Shown: piece after piece, positions 7,682 to 16,526 of the stretch
Numbering within the stretch: the first letter of the stretch is position 1
How the letters are laid out: each line of letters starts with the position of its first letter
NCBI GenBank assembly: GCA_002751075.1
Contig: NAOQ01000824.1
Span: 3,114-19,639 of the forward strand
Direction: 5' to 3'
DNA from: Ichthyophonus hoferi
Taxonomy: Eukaryota > Opisthokonta > Ichthyosporea > Ichthyophonida > Ichthyophonidae
Length of the DNA: 16,526 bases
Made by a program: the position numbers and the translations under genes
Notes under the pieces: generated by a model
Seen by the model: the letters and a program-made list of their open reading frames with translations, nothing else
What the model was told of the DNA's origin: nothing
Database searches by the model: none

Positions 7682-10600
7682 ATGTTTGTAGCTAAGGGCT
7701 TCGTAGGAATAATTGCGTTATTCGGTATCCTAGTCAATTGTATGCCAGCTGACAATTCCGGAAAATGCGTTTATCAAATGCAAGGTGAGCCAACAAATAA
7801 TCCAGCTTTACTTGTTCCCCTCTACGCCTATCCTATGACTAAAAATGGAGTTTGTACGGCAAGTGCCTATCTTGAAGCAGCCAAGGGATGTCAAGCGGTT
7901 ACAGTGATTGTCAACTTGAGCAGTGGACCCACGGCTGGAACAGAGGATATCTCAAATTTTAGGGTATGTTTAGTAACCTAAGCAATAATAATAGTATTTG
8001 AACATATATTTATAGAATTATTTTTAGTTTACTAATTGTCTTTAATTTGAGTAGGGGAAAATGTTTGGTGATGTTGCCATGCCATATCTTTTCTGAATGA
8101 CAATACATAGATAGAGATATGGGGCCATGATTAGTTTCTATTTTTGTGGGTAAAAAAAGGAACGATGACACGTTATTTCAAACTGATCATTTCTCCTCCT
8201 TATAGATTTGCCTTCAAATGTTGCAGGATCATGGTGTAAAAGTAATTGGTTACATTAGGACAAAAGAAGCTAGAGTAAACGACGACTACACCTGGACTCA
8301 ATATGGCGTAAGGTAAGGGATTTTATTTACATTTGGAATTAATTCTGTGCATTTTTTGTAACAAGTGGATTATAGTATCAGTATAAAATTTATTGACTAC
8401 TCAATTCATTATGTAACTATATATCACCATCTATTTAGGCCTCAGTGGCAGGTGGCCAGGGATATGGAAATGTGGATTAGTCATGCTGCGGGCTTCCCTT
8501 CATTCAAAGGATTTTTTCTTGATGAAGTAACTGGTTTTTACGCTTCAAAGTTTGAGACGTATGGGATAAACCATGTGACATGGTATATGGAGGCAAGTTT
8601 TTTCTTTGATTTTTATTTATTTTGAATTTCATGTTTCACCTATCTTATCTATCCATCTCCGTTTATTTTATTTTTCGTTAAGCTACCAGCAAGTTTTTCT
8701 TTTTTGCTTACTCTTTTTATCTTTTTATAATATAACTTATTTTATTTTTCTCTATTATCATTGGTGTAATTGTAATAGCAATTACCTATTATCACTAGCA
8801 TGATTGAGGCAAATTCTGATTGGAGTGCTAGCTTTATGGCAAGGCCATAATTAAATGTAATTCACATTTTAACCGTATTCTTTTGTCCGAACAGTTGGTC
8901 ACAATAGCTAAAAGCAAAATGAAAAACGCGTTTGTTGTTCTTAATCCAGCAACAGCTATCGATCTTCGAATAATGACACCTAATAACCAAGGATACCAAC
9001 CAGCAGATGCCGTTGTCTCATTTGAAGCTGCTGCTGACTATTGGAGACCATTATGTGAGTTTTTTTTTTCAATTGTTTTGGCTTTCTTTTTTTTTACATC
9101 CTCTGCTGTGTCCCTTTTTTCTTTATTTTCTAAGCCTGGGTTGCATAACAATTATATCAATGCACGTCTTTGACTCCATTCAAATTATGTGTGCCCTATT
9201 TTATATTTAGACAAGTATTAACTAATCATTATTATTTTTCCAGCCGGTAATTGTAGTGCCGTTCAATGGTCTGACAAATATGGCAGTTTTGGCTTTGGTC
9301 CATATTGCCATTTCGTACCTACACGTGACGATATAGAGCCCTTTAAGGCGGCCGTTAGCGAGGGCAAAGTTAAAGCTGCGGCAATAGTTTACGCTCTTTC
9401 AATGAACTATCTATTAGATGATATTCAAGAGGCTAAAAAAAATGGACTCAAATATATTTATTTCACTGACATCAAGCTTGCGGATAATCCTTACGGAAAG
9501 ACGGCACATTACTGGGATCAAATTTTAATAATATTAAATGAGGGTGAGATGTCTGGAACCGTTAAACCAAAGATTGAAACCTGTGATGAGATACTACAGG
9601 CAAATAAATTGGGCCCCTACCCTGACGGTTGTTTGCTAACGTGGTGGCAGAACGTAGGTTGCAATGAGAAGGGAACTAATGCCCCCGACAAAACAGCCCG
9701 CTGGGGTTACGATGTCTCTCTTACAGCGCAACAAGTTGCAGCCGACTATAAACAATATGCTGATCTGGCCAGAAATGGCAATTTACAATATCAGGAAGCA
9801 TGTGGTGGGCATCCCAACATTTAGATGTTTCCATTGATCTGTAGTTTCTCTTATCTATCCTTTTTTACATTATAATTTAAAAGTTTTTTGTTGAGTTTTC
9901 TTTTCTATGACCTACTTGGTAATCTTATTTTAAACAAATAGTTGATATTTTTAGATGTTGGGTAATTCTGTTTCATGACAGTCAAAAATTTAATTAATAA
10001 TGAGCTTGCCCGAAAAAAAAAATTTTCAGGTACGAAAAACGACGCGGCTGTTACTTGCGACGATTTGGATGAGACTTCATTAGCCCCATTCCCTCGCGGA
10101 TGTTTGCTGAAATGGTGGCAGGAAGTTGGCTGCACGGAGTCTGGTTACACATCTCCTAAAATTGACGACCAATTCTGGGGGCCTGCGTTTTACACAGTAA
10201 AGGATGTCAAAACTGATATGAAGAATTACTACAGAGACGCCAAACAGAACATTGGTGATTATTCTGCAAGTTGTGGTCCCAAAGTGCACACTACAAATAC
10301 AAATGAATGTAGTGAATTGCCTGACAATGCCAAGGCTCCTTTCAAAGATGGTTGCCTTATTGAATGGTGGAAGGAGGCTGGCTGCACATTAGCAGGTACG
10401 AGTGCCCCTCAATTTCATACCCAGAGATGGTACGCGATGTCTTTGACAGTTAAGGAAATCAAGGATGACATGCACGCGTATGGCTTACTGGCATCAACTG
10501 GGAAAAAAGGCTATCGCAAAAAATGTGGTCTCCCCATTGTAAAATGCGATCAGATTAACAAGTCGCAAATAGGGCCATTCCCGAATGGATGTATGCAATA

Positions 10601-10775
10601 TTGGTGGCGTGCCGCCGGTTGTACTGTTAAAGGTGCCAAATATCCTCATTTCAATCAACAGTTTTGGTGGTTAAAAACCATGTCTGTTACACAAATTCAA
10701 CAAGACATGAATTTATACTATCAATTGGCCAGGAAAAATATGAAAGGATACCATGAATCTTGTGGCCTGCTTTAG
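7682..10775 (+). CDS. Secreted spherulin-4/GH135-like TIM-barrel protein with four Cys/Trp-rich modules, six exons
   Basis: Exons 7682-7963, 8206-8312, 8439-8592, 8895-9054, 9244-9804 and 10030-10775 join in frame to 669 residues. Residues 1-20 form a signal peptide. Residues about 40-335 match the spherulation-specific family 4 fold: LLVPLYAYP (43-51), VIVNLSSGP (75-83), VIGYIRT (107-113), FKGFFLDE (152-159), FVVLNP (194-199), VVSFEA (221-226) and YIYFTD (305-310). Asp158, Glu159 and Glu225 sit where the fungal enzyme Sph3 (GH135, a galactosaminogalactan hydrolase) has its essential acidic residues. Four modules follow at 348-422, 431-504, 515-588 and 594-667, each with four cysteines and a Trp-Trp pair. 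Intron 3 is GC-AG. The likely role is an extracellular glycan hydrolase or binder. The substrate is unknown and the module family unnamed by me. ATTAAA (10920) and AATAAA (11139) may end the transcript. Confidence 0.85.
8593..8894 (+). other. GC-AG intron (intron 3 of the spherulin-4-like gene)
   Basis: The reading frame runs up to GAG at 8590-8592 and resumes with TTG at 8895 in phase 0. The donor is GAG|GCAAGT, a textbook GC donor with otherwise perfect pairing to U1, and the acceptor is GAACAG. The nearby GT at 8597 would shift phase and run into a stop, so the GC donor is the only one I find that keeps the domain intact. Confidence 0.75.
9244..9824 (+). other. Exon 5 with intron-retention end: one-module isoform (427 aa)
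   Basis: If the last intron is retained, the frame continues past 9804 for GHPNI and stops at TAG 9822-9824. The protein is then 427 residues: signal peptide, TIM barrel and module 1 only. No AATAAA or ATTAAA lies between 9825 and 10029, so such a transcript would have to use the distal poly(A) sites. This form is therefore either a minor product or an artefact of unspliced RNA. It is listed because the short form is complete and ends precisely at the module boundary. Confidence 0.45.
9582..10766 (+). repeat. Four coding tandem modules (C-x14/15-C-x9-C-x46-C-G)
   Basis: Modules lie at 9582-9806 (interrupted by the intron after base 9804), 10056-10277, 10308-10529 and 10545-10766. Each reads C-x10/11-[AG]-P-[FY]-x2-G-C-x3-W-W-x3-G-C-x3-G-x3-P, then a Trp, then [VI]-x2-D-x4-Y-like helix positions, then Y-x3-C-G. 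Spacing from second to third cysteine is 10 and from third to fourth is 47 in all four. Linkers are 8, 10 and 5 residues. Four cysteines per module suggest two disulfides, which fits secretion. I have seen loosely similar W-x3-GC repeats in invertebrate proteins but cannot name a family. Confidence 0.88.
9805..10029 (+). other. Last intron with alternative in-frame splice sites
   Basis: Donor TGTG|GTGGGC at 9805 with acceptor TTTTCAG at 10028-10029 keeps phase 1 and gives CG-TKND, matching the CG-linker pattern of the other modules. A second donor (GTGGTG at 9802) and a second acceptor (CATGACAG, exon from 9982) have the same phase and would drop one residue or add 16. The tract before the 10029 acceptor is A-rich (a ten-A run), so it has a poor polypyrimidine tract; the 9981 acceptor has a better one. 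Confidence 0.6.
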
Positions 10776-11417
10776 TAGTCAATTAGCTTGGGCCTCTGTT
10801 ATTTAAAACTTATTCCGTACGAATCATCATCAATGGAAAGATTATTTTAACTTTATATGTAGTTATAACGTAATATAAAAATGCTTCTTTATCATTTTAT
10901 ATTTATATCCAGTGTTTTGATTAAACTTTTAAGTCAATATGAAGCCCCAATGACGATTATTATGTGCAATCATCGACTTTTGCCATCTAGGCAGTTGAGG
11001 CTACTTTGATGTGAATTTGACATTAAGATGGGATGGGATTAAAAAGTATTGCGTATTTTTCCTCTATCTTTATTGTATAATATTTAACTATGATCCTCCC
11101 ATAAAGTACCAGTTAATACTTACGTTGTGCCATGTTAAAATAAAAAATGCATGTATATTATTTTATAATTGAGTAGTTTGTTTATTAATAAATGGATAAA
11201 TTTTTATTTCAATGATTGTTTTCATTTTAGCTATTAATTTAATTTAAATATATCCCACCAGTAGGCTACATGTGCATATCATTAGATTTTAAATGCTGAT
11301 TAACAATCTACAAATTAAAACCAACTTTAATGCTTAGAAAAACTTCTTTTCACTGAAGGACTACTAGAACCAGTTAAAACATGAATATTTAATTAATTTG
11401 GGCTTTTATATATAGCT
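10776..11417. other. 3' flank of the spherulin-4-like gene
   Basis: AT-rich DNA. Candidate poly(A) signals are ATTAAA at 10920-10925 and AATAAA at 11139-11144 on the plus strand. No further coding sequence is recognised. Confidence 0.45.
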
Positions 11418-11560
11418 GCAATCATTTAATACTCTTAGCAATTATTATTACATGTGTGGTCTGGAAAAAGAGTGAGCGCAATCCACTGGTGTTAATGCCA
11501 AACCCAGATTATCGATTAAAATTAAACCAAACAATGGCAGAAGTTGTACAACTATAGGTT
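11418..11560 (+). repeat. Dispersed repeat family 2, copy E
   Basis: Direct-orientation match to 3683-3815 (GCAATCATTTAATA, TCTGGAAAAAGAGT, CCACTGGTGTTAA, ATCGATTAAAATTAAACC, AATGGCAGAAGTTGTA). A TATATATAG string lies just to the left at 11407-11415. The copy ends near a short ATGGCAGAAG reading frame that closes quickly. Confidence 0.65.
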
Positions 11561-13107
11561 TGCAGTCCAGGTAACCAATTGTTTAGGCATTATGCCTAAG
11601 ACAAGCCCAGCAGTTTTACCTATGGACCTACAATCTTGCAACTGCCAAGGTTTTACAGCAGCCTAGATTTGTATCGGGGTAACTGGGTACCTTCAACAGT
11701 AGAACAGTAACTTGACCATCAGCCCACAACTGGCAGCCCGGTTAACTGTAATCTCTTAGTCTTATCAACTTTATGGGCTTAGTTCCCAACTTCTGCTGAC
11801 TTGTTCAATAATAAAAATATCTTAAAATACCTGTACTTTGTGTATGAAAAAAGACACGTTAAAACACTCCTTAGTTTGGTATTACGTCTTCCTATACAAT
11901 AATGCTAAGTCATAGAGACACTCCTGTCTCTACTTATTATTTTCAATAACCCTTAATTGCGTTTTCTGGGTTTTAGAGCTAGAGAAAGAGAAACTGTCTT
12001 TTAACAGAAAAATTCCATAATTTTTTGTGATGTACATTTCCCTAAAATGAATTATCAAAAAATGTGTATGTATATGTTACCACATTGTCCTAACAATGAG
12101 AGATATAATCAACCCTTGCTTTTCTAAGTCGGTTTGCAAAAACTACCCGTTTTTATTATCAATACTTTGCCACGAAACCAGGCCTCTTATTCTATATACA
12201 TTTACATCATTACATCTCATTAATGCCGTAGCCAGATGACGTGATCTATTTTTGTTCCCAGCCAGCTGGGCGTTTACGTTATTTGAATGATATTGATTGG
12301 CTACAAGTACTATTTTAACTCATTTCCGATTACCAAAAAAATAAATCTAAGGCGAGTAAGTATGTGAACAAAACACATGTATTTTATCCGCAACAACTAT
12401 TGTTCACATGTTGCATACATCTATGCTGTGGCTGTAACATATTATGACAATCTTGGATTTCTAACCCTGAACTGAGATTTGGCTGGTACTTACGCTATTA
12501 ATGCAGAAGAGCACAAATAGTAAGTATTTTGAGTAAAATATGATATTTTATTTTTTCTACATAAAAAATGCTTGATTACTTGGTGACTTGTCACTTTTGC
12601 CATGAATTCTCCGGCGTTTTAGTATTTAGAAACAATGGGGTATAATAACGTCAATTATATTACTAATCTATTTTCTGATCGGCTAGTTGAATTTGCAACT
12701 AATGGAATGCATATAATTATCTGAACCAATGTCCGAAATTTCCTTACATAAATAATTTAAAAAATCAGATTTTCCAAAACAATGTTGTACGATGTGGAGT
12801 CAATGTTCGTTTGTTCTCTATTGTTATAAGGATATTAAAAATATTTTTATAAAGAGACAGGAGGCTTCACTTTCTCCTCCCTGAAATAGTATGCATTAAT
12901 TAAGTAGCTATTTTGTTTTCTTTTTATCCAGTTTGTCTGCTTAATTGATCCTCATTGGTGTCCTATTGTCAGTGATCCGTGGCTTTGATCACTCCTCTAA
13001 TGAATGCTTAAACTGATTGATTAGATTGCGAGCAAGGCTATATATCTTTATTACTGAAGTCGTTTGCAGCTTCTTATTGAAAGTATAAGTAAATTTAGAA
13101 ATATTTT
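11561..13107. other. Gene-poor stretch, no gene recognised
   Basis: A less AT-rich patch at about 11560-11780 contains an 8-bp inverted repeat with a one-base loop (TTAGGCAT/ATGCCTAA, 11583-11599). The rest is AT-rich DNA. The minus-strand open frame 13240-12989 extends from copy B of repeat family 1 into the right end of this stretch. Nothing else is supported. Confidence 0.45.
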
Positions 13108-13735
13108 TATTTATTTCTACTCCTACTCTATCTTCTTCTAACTTATCAAATACTATTAGTCCTGGTTGTATATCGGATATGAGTGAAATGCCTGCATGAC
13201 TAAGTGGAGTCGAACCTAATTTTAATCCTATCGGCATCAATCGATGATGATGCCCTAACAGTGTTAGTGGTTAGTGAAACTGTGCATAGAAATAAAATGT
13301 GCACTGTGTTTGTGGAGGTTCCCTAGTCTGTTTTCTGTTTGTTCGCTAGGCATGGTTTTTTGATTTTTGTAGTGTGTTTTATTTGTTATAGACTAATGGT
13401 TATTGATCGCTATATAAAAGTCGTGTATTGTGACTTAGCCCGTGTCTAGTACTAGCGCTTCCAATATTCCTATATACCCCTCACAATTGGATGACATTAA
13501 TTAGAGTAGCTAATCATTAGTGTGATATTCTAATATCTATTCTATGTTTAGACTATGGGTATTGATTGATCGATAGATAAACTGTAATTATGTTTTTATC
13601 TGGCTGACATTATATTTCCAAGAGCTAGAGCTATTTTCATTGGTCAATTCAGAGGAATTTCCCACGCGTAATAAGATAACGATCATAATTGGATTTGTGG
13701 TATTTCTCTAGCGATCGCAACACTTTTTCCGTGTA
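13108..13735 (-). repeat. Dispersed repeat family 1, copy B (inverted relative to copy A)
   Basis: The minus strand matches 801-1535 along most of its length. Going 5' to 3' on the minus strand it has about 300 bp of non-coding sequence, a TATA-like CTTTTATATAG (13410-13420), then an ATG at 13353 opening a short frame (MPSEQTENRLGNLHKHS). After that, coding-like sequence continues toward 12989 (SHAGISLISDIQPGL and KLEEDRVGVEI are visible). The arrangement of promoter-like region plus ORF start is conserved with copy A. The copy looks broken; family unknown. Confidence 0.7.
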
Positions 13736-16309
13736 GATCCATGTACAACAACCATCTTCTCCTTATATCTCACTCCATCTTAAAGAGGTATGGAGATAAG
13801 TTTACATTTTTCTCTTCAATTTTAAATGTACCTCCTTCTATGCTATTAATGAACAGTATCTCACCAATTCCTTCTACACATCACATTGGCCTGCAATAAC
13901 GCCCCTCTCATTGGTCCTTACAAATTTAGAGTGGGCATCAGTTTACAATTTTTGGTAAAGGCCATTAGTCAGCAATCTCTTACCATTTGTTCTTACTAAA
14001 CCAACTTGTGGGATTGGGACAAATGTCATTACATACAATACATGCAAATCTTCTTCATGATCAAGCCATTCGCATTAAGATACAATATATAGGAAAGGGA
14101 TTAGACCTAATACCTGCTTGCACATTATGATTGTGAGAGTGAGAGATGGAGTAAGTATCGGTCAGACCTGTTTTCTATTCTAACACCTCTTCAGGTTAAT
14201 TTCCGTTGTATTAAGTACTAACGTCTAACTGTTAAAAGTTATTGCCTCTATAGTTTTAATATACAGATTATAAAAAAGTTTAACGGTACATAAGGTAATA
14301 TGTCCCCAACTAGTCATTATTTATTCAAGACATAGTTAGTATCCAATGGGAATGGATATTATTTGGAGGTGGACTACTATAGATGATTGTCATAATATAT
14401 AATAGTTATTATTATTTTTTAATATGCTTTTTGTTTAGAGACTTGATATTGTTTCTCCTCCAGAACAAATAACAGAAAAAGACGAATAGCCACGTGTGGT
14501 GACACTTTGTACTACTATCTCTTTCAAAATACATAATATGTATAAATGTTGTTCAAGTTGATGTCATTTCCAAAGTAAAATGTAACACAACAATTGGCCA
14601 GCGATTCTTTGTGGCTGTGGGGTTAGAACTCAGATATTATTAAGCATGAAGCCAAAGTAATCTTGTGAAGACAAGGATAAGAAAATGGCCGGTTTACTAT
14701 TTAAGATTATTGTTGCAGACTGGTCAAAAGTATATTCTGAACAATCGATTCTGTTATTTATAACTTATAACTCGCATACCCTCTATGTAGGTGGAGCTTT
14801 AATTTTTTCCAATTAAACCGTAAAACTGGTGTAACCAACACAAGACTCGTATTACTTACCTATTGAAATACCAGCAGATTGACGTTGCTCATACTAAAAA
14901 TATCACTGTTATATAAAGACATAAAATATCCTGATTGTGTACTGGTGTATTAGTATGAAACCTATATAGCTGCTTCACATTAGACATTAAAAAACCAAAA
15001 CCTTTTGTTTTTCTAATTATTGTAAATAATTTTGTGAAAGCATCAGAAACAGATTGGAATTGATTATAATTGCACTGGGCTCACACCCAATATGGCTTTT
15101 GTAAGAACAAAGGTGTTCACTACACTTTTACAGTTTGTTCTTTCATTTACTGTTATTATATTCGCTTACTACTAGAAGGAAAGAACGTTCCCTACTAGTT
15201 AAGCTTGATTGGGATTCTTTGTGAATTATCAATGTTTATTATTGGTTTGAAGCTTGGTACTACTAGGTCAATAGTTTAATCAACGCATAGAATAATCTTA
15301 GCCTGCAGAATATCTGACGATAATTGTCAAATAGAATTCAGTAACATCAATAATTTTTAAAAACAGTTTCCTACATCTACTAGTCAAATCAATCTTCTTG
15401 ACTACTAAGTATGAAAAATAAGATTGTTTAGAGAGAGTACTAAATTCCCATTAATCATATTTAAATCATCCTTGCTTGGCCTAACCGTAATGGCTAGCAT
15501 CCACTTTTACATCAATACCTATAATAATTTGCATCGTACATGCTAGTATGGTGGATTGAGCTTCACTAATGCCAGTTCATGAAAAATGAAAAATGCACTT
15601 AGAAGATACGCATGTTATGTACCAATATGCTAATTTAGACCTTAATTTTGCATTGAGGTTAGGCTATGTCACATATGGATTGCACAAGTATGTGTGGAGT
15701 TAAGTTAAATATTACATAATCTTTAGATTGTAATTAATGACCCCTACTGGACATCTATTAACTAATGCCAACGCTAGTCAAGTCTATAAGCTGAACCCAT
15801 ACTGGCTCTGGACATGTTTTTTATTTATTCATAAACGTAATGCATGAATTTATCTAAGTAGTTTAGCTGTACATCAGCCCAGCCTAAGTGTGTTAGATTT
15901 TGAAGCATATTAGTAACCGATAAGTAAGTAAATTACCCGTCACAGGCTAAGCAAATGCTGTCACTTCAAACATGTTTTAACAAAAATGTGGAATTGTAAA
16001 GATTCACTACAATGAGTACAAGAAACAGTCTTTTTTCAAGTCTTCCAGTGTTCTCGAATATACTTATTACGTGGTAGTGCTCATTAAAATCGTATTTTTT
16101 TGATGGGTTAAGAGGCAATCTGCGGCAAATCTAGTGACTTGTCTAAAGGCACGGAATTTTCAATTAGTTTTTGATTCCTAGATAGATGTTTTCTTCCAGG
16201 TGTTGGAGAGTATCTGAATCCGATTTATTAGGAGCTAGATCGTTTTGGCATAGTTTTTTCGCTGCCTTAGTACAATCTGTGGAGCCGCTCTCTTATGCGC
16301 GTTAGTGCA
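13736..16309. other. Gene-poor stretch, no gene recognised
   Basis: AT-rich DNA with no open frame of useful length and no tRNA or rRNA pattern that I can see. A weak AKKL-containing peptide on the minus strand at about 16090-16300 recalls the fragment at 111-350, but the match is too poor to annotate. Short undetected exons cannot be excluded. Confidence 0.4.
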
Positions 16310-16512
16310 TTTACATTTATATATGATTGCAACCAGTGCAAAGACAATATACTAGGGCATTAACGTATTCTATTGGGGTACATGGCAGCTGTAATAATAC
16401 TTGTTTTAAATGTATTCAATGGTGTTAAAAAAGGGTGACTTTTCTAAACAGATACTGCATACAAGCCATATCATTTGGTTTCGCTGAGGTTGACTTGGTG
16501 AATAATAAATTG
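16310..16512 (-). repeat. Dispersed repeat family 3, right copy (inverted)
   Basis: The reverse complement matches 4010-4180 block by block, including ATTACAGCTGCCATGTACC, CCAATAGAATACG and TTGTCTTTGCACTGGTTG. The match continues to the window's right edge region (ATAACAATTTATTATTCACC), so the element may extend beyond it. Confidence 0.75.
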
Positions 16513-16526
16513 TTATAAAAATTTGT

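Noticed and set aside
8365-8803. Open frames overlapping intron 2, exon 3 and intron 3
   Set aside because: They are read-through of exon 3 into intron sequence or pure intron translation rich in Phe/Tyr/Leu from T-rich DNA. Only 8439-8592 carries spherulin-4 motifs.
9975-10775. A separate gene starting at the ATG at 9975 and encoding modules 2-4
   Set aside because: The first residues (MTVKNLINNELARKKKF) are not a signal peptide, although the cysteine-rich modules need secretion. A splice from 9804 to 10030 joins module 1 to module 2 in frame, so this is better read as the last exon.
11583-11599. Short inverted repeat TTAGGCAT/ATGCCTAA
   Set aside because: It is too short, with a one-base loop and no associated gene or T-tract. 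It is expected by chance in a window of this size.
11965-11990. GTTTTAGAGCTAGA-like string resembling a CRISPR guide scaffold
   Set aside because: A chance match of about 14 bases in eukaryotic AT-rich DNA. There is no array, no scaffold hairpins following it and no Cas gene.
16085-16309. Minus-strand peptide resembling the fragment at 111-350
   Set aside because: Only a short AKKL-centred similarity is visible, and alignment at the DNA level is not convincing enough to call a repeat pair.
1-16526. tRNA, rRNA and other structured RNA genes
   Set aside because: I scanned by eye for T-loop (GGTTCGAATCC-like) and conserved rRNA strings and found none that pairs plausibly. A covariance-model search would be needed to exclude them fully.

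Overview
The window is nuclear DNA of a eukaryote, almost certainly an invertebrate animal. It is AT-rich, its genes have short spliceosomal introns (122-315 bp), it carries a SMYD-type SET/MYND methyltransferase, and it holds many short, degraded dispersed repeats and AT-rich simple repeats. The compact genes and pentamer repeats would fit a demosponge or another early-branching marine invertebrate. That placement is an impression, not a demonstration.

Layout. 1-4830 is repeat-rich and has no intact gene I can support: a possible coding scrap (111-350), a long TATAG pentamer array (358-612), a dispersed repeat with a degraded short reading frame (801-1535), a broken Ty1/Copia-like fossil (about 1590-2260), a degenerate minisatellite (3115-3235), and copies of three dispersed repeat families. 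4833-6250 (minus strand) is a three-exon SMYD-like gene. 6251-7681 is the intergenic region between divergent genes; it holds a 49-bp tandem repeat and a recurring TATATATAG-ACGCTC motif. 7682-10775 (plus strand) is a six-exon gene for a secreted protein. 10776-16526 is gene-poor and holds further copies of the dispersed repeats seen on the left, two of them inverted.

The most interesting locus is the plus-strand gene. Spliced by hand, it encodes a signal peptide, a complete spherulin-4/GH135-like TIM-barrel domain with its likely acidic catalytic residues, and four tandem ~75-residue modules. Each module has four cysteines at nearly fixed spacing and an invariant Trp-Trp pair (G-C-x3-W-W-x3-G-C). 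The last intron lies exactly between module 1 and modules 2-4. Splicing it gives a 669-residue protein with four modules; retaining it gives a 427-residue protein with one module. The candidate splice sites around this intron are all in the same phase, so several outcomes stay in frame. I infer a secreted glycan-cleaving or glycan-binding enzyme with a multivalent appendage. Neither the module family nor the isoform switch has been checked against any database.

The SMYD-like gene has every expected zinc-binding and catalytic motif but stops directly after the post-SET cysteines, so it lacks the C-terminal helical domain usual in SMYD1-3. The two genes are head to head about 1.4 kb apart. Nothing in their products suggests a shared pathway.
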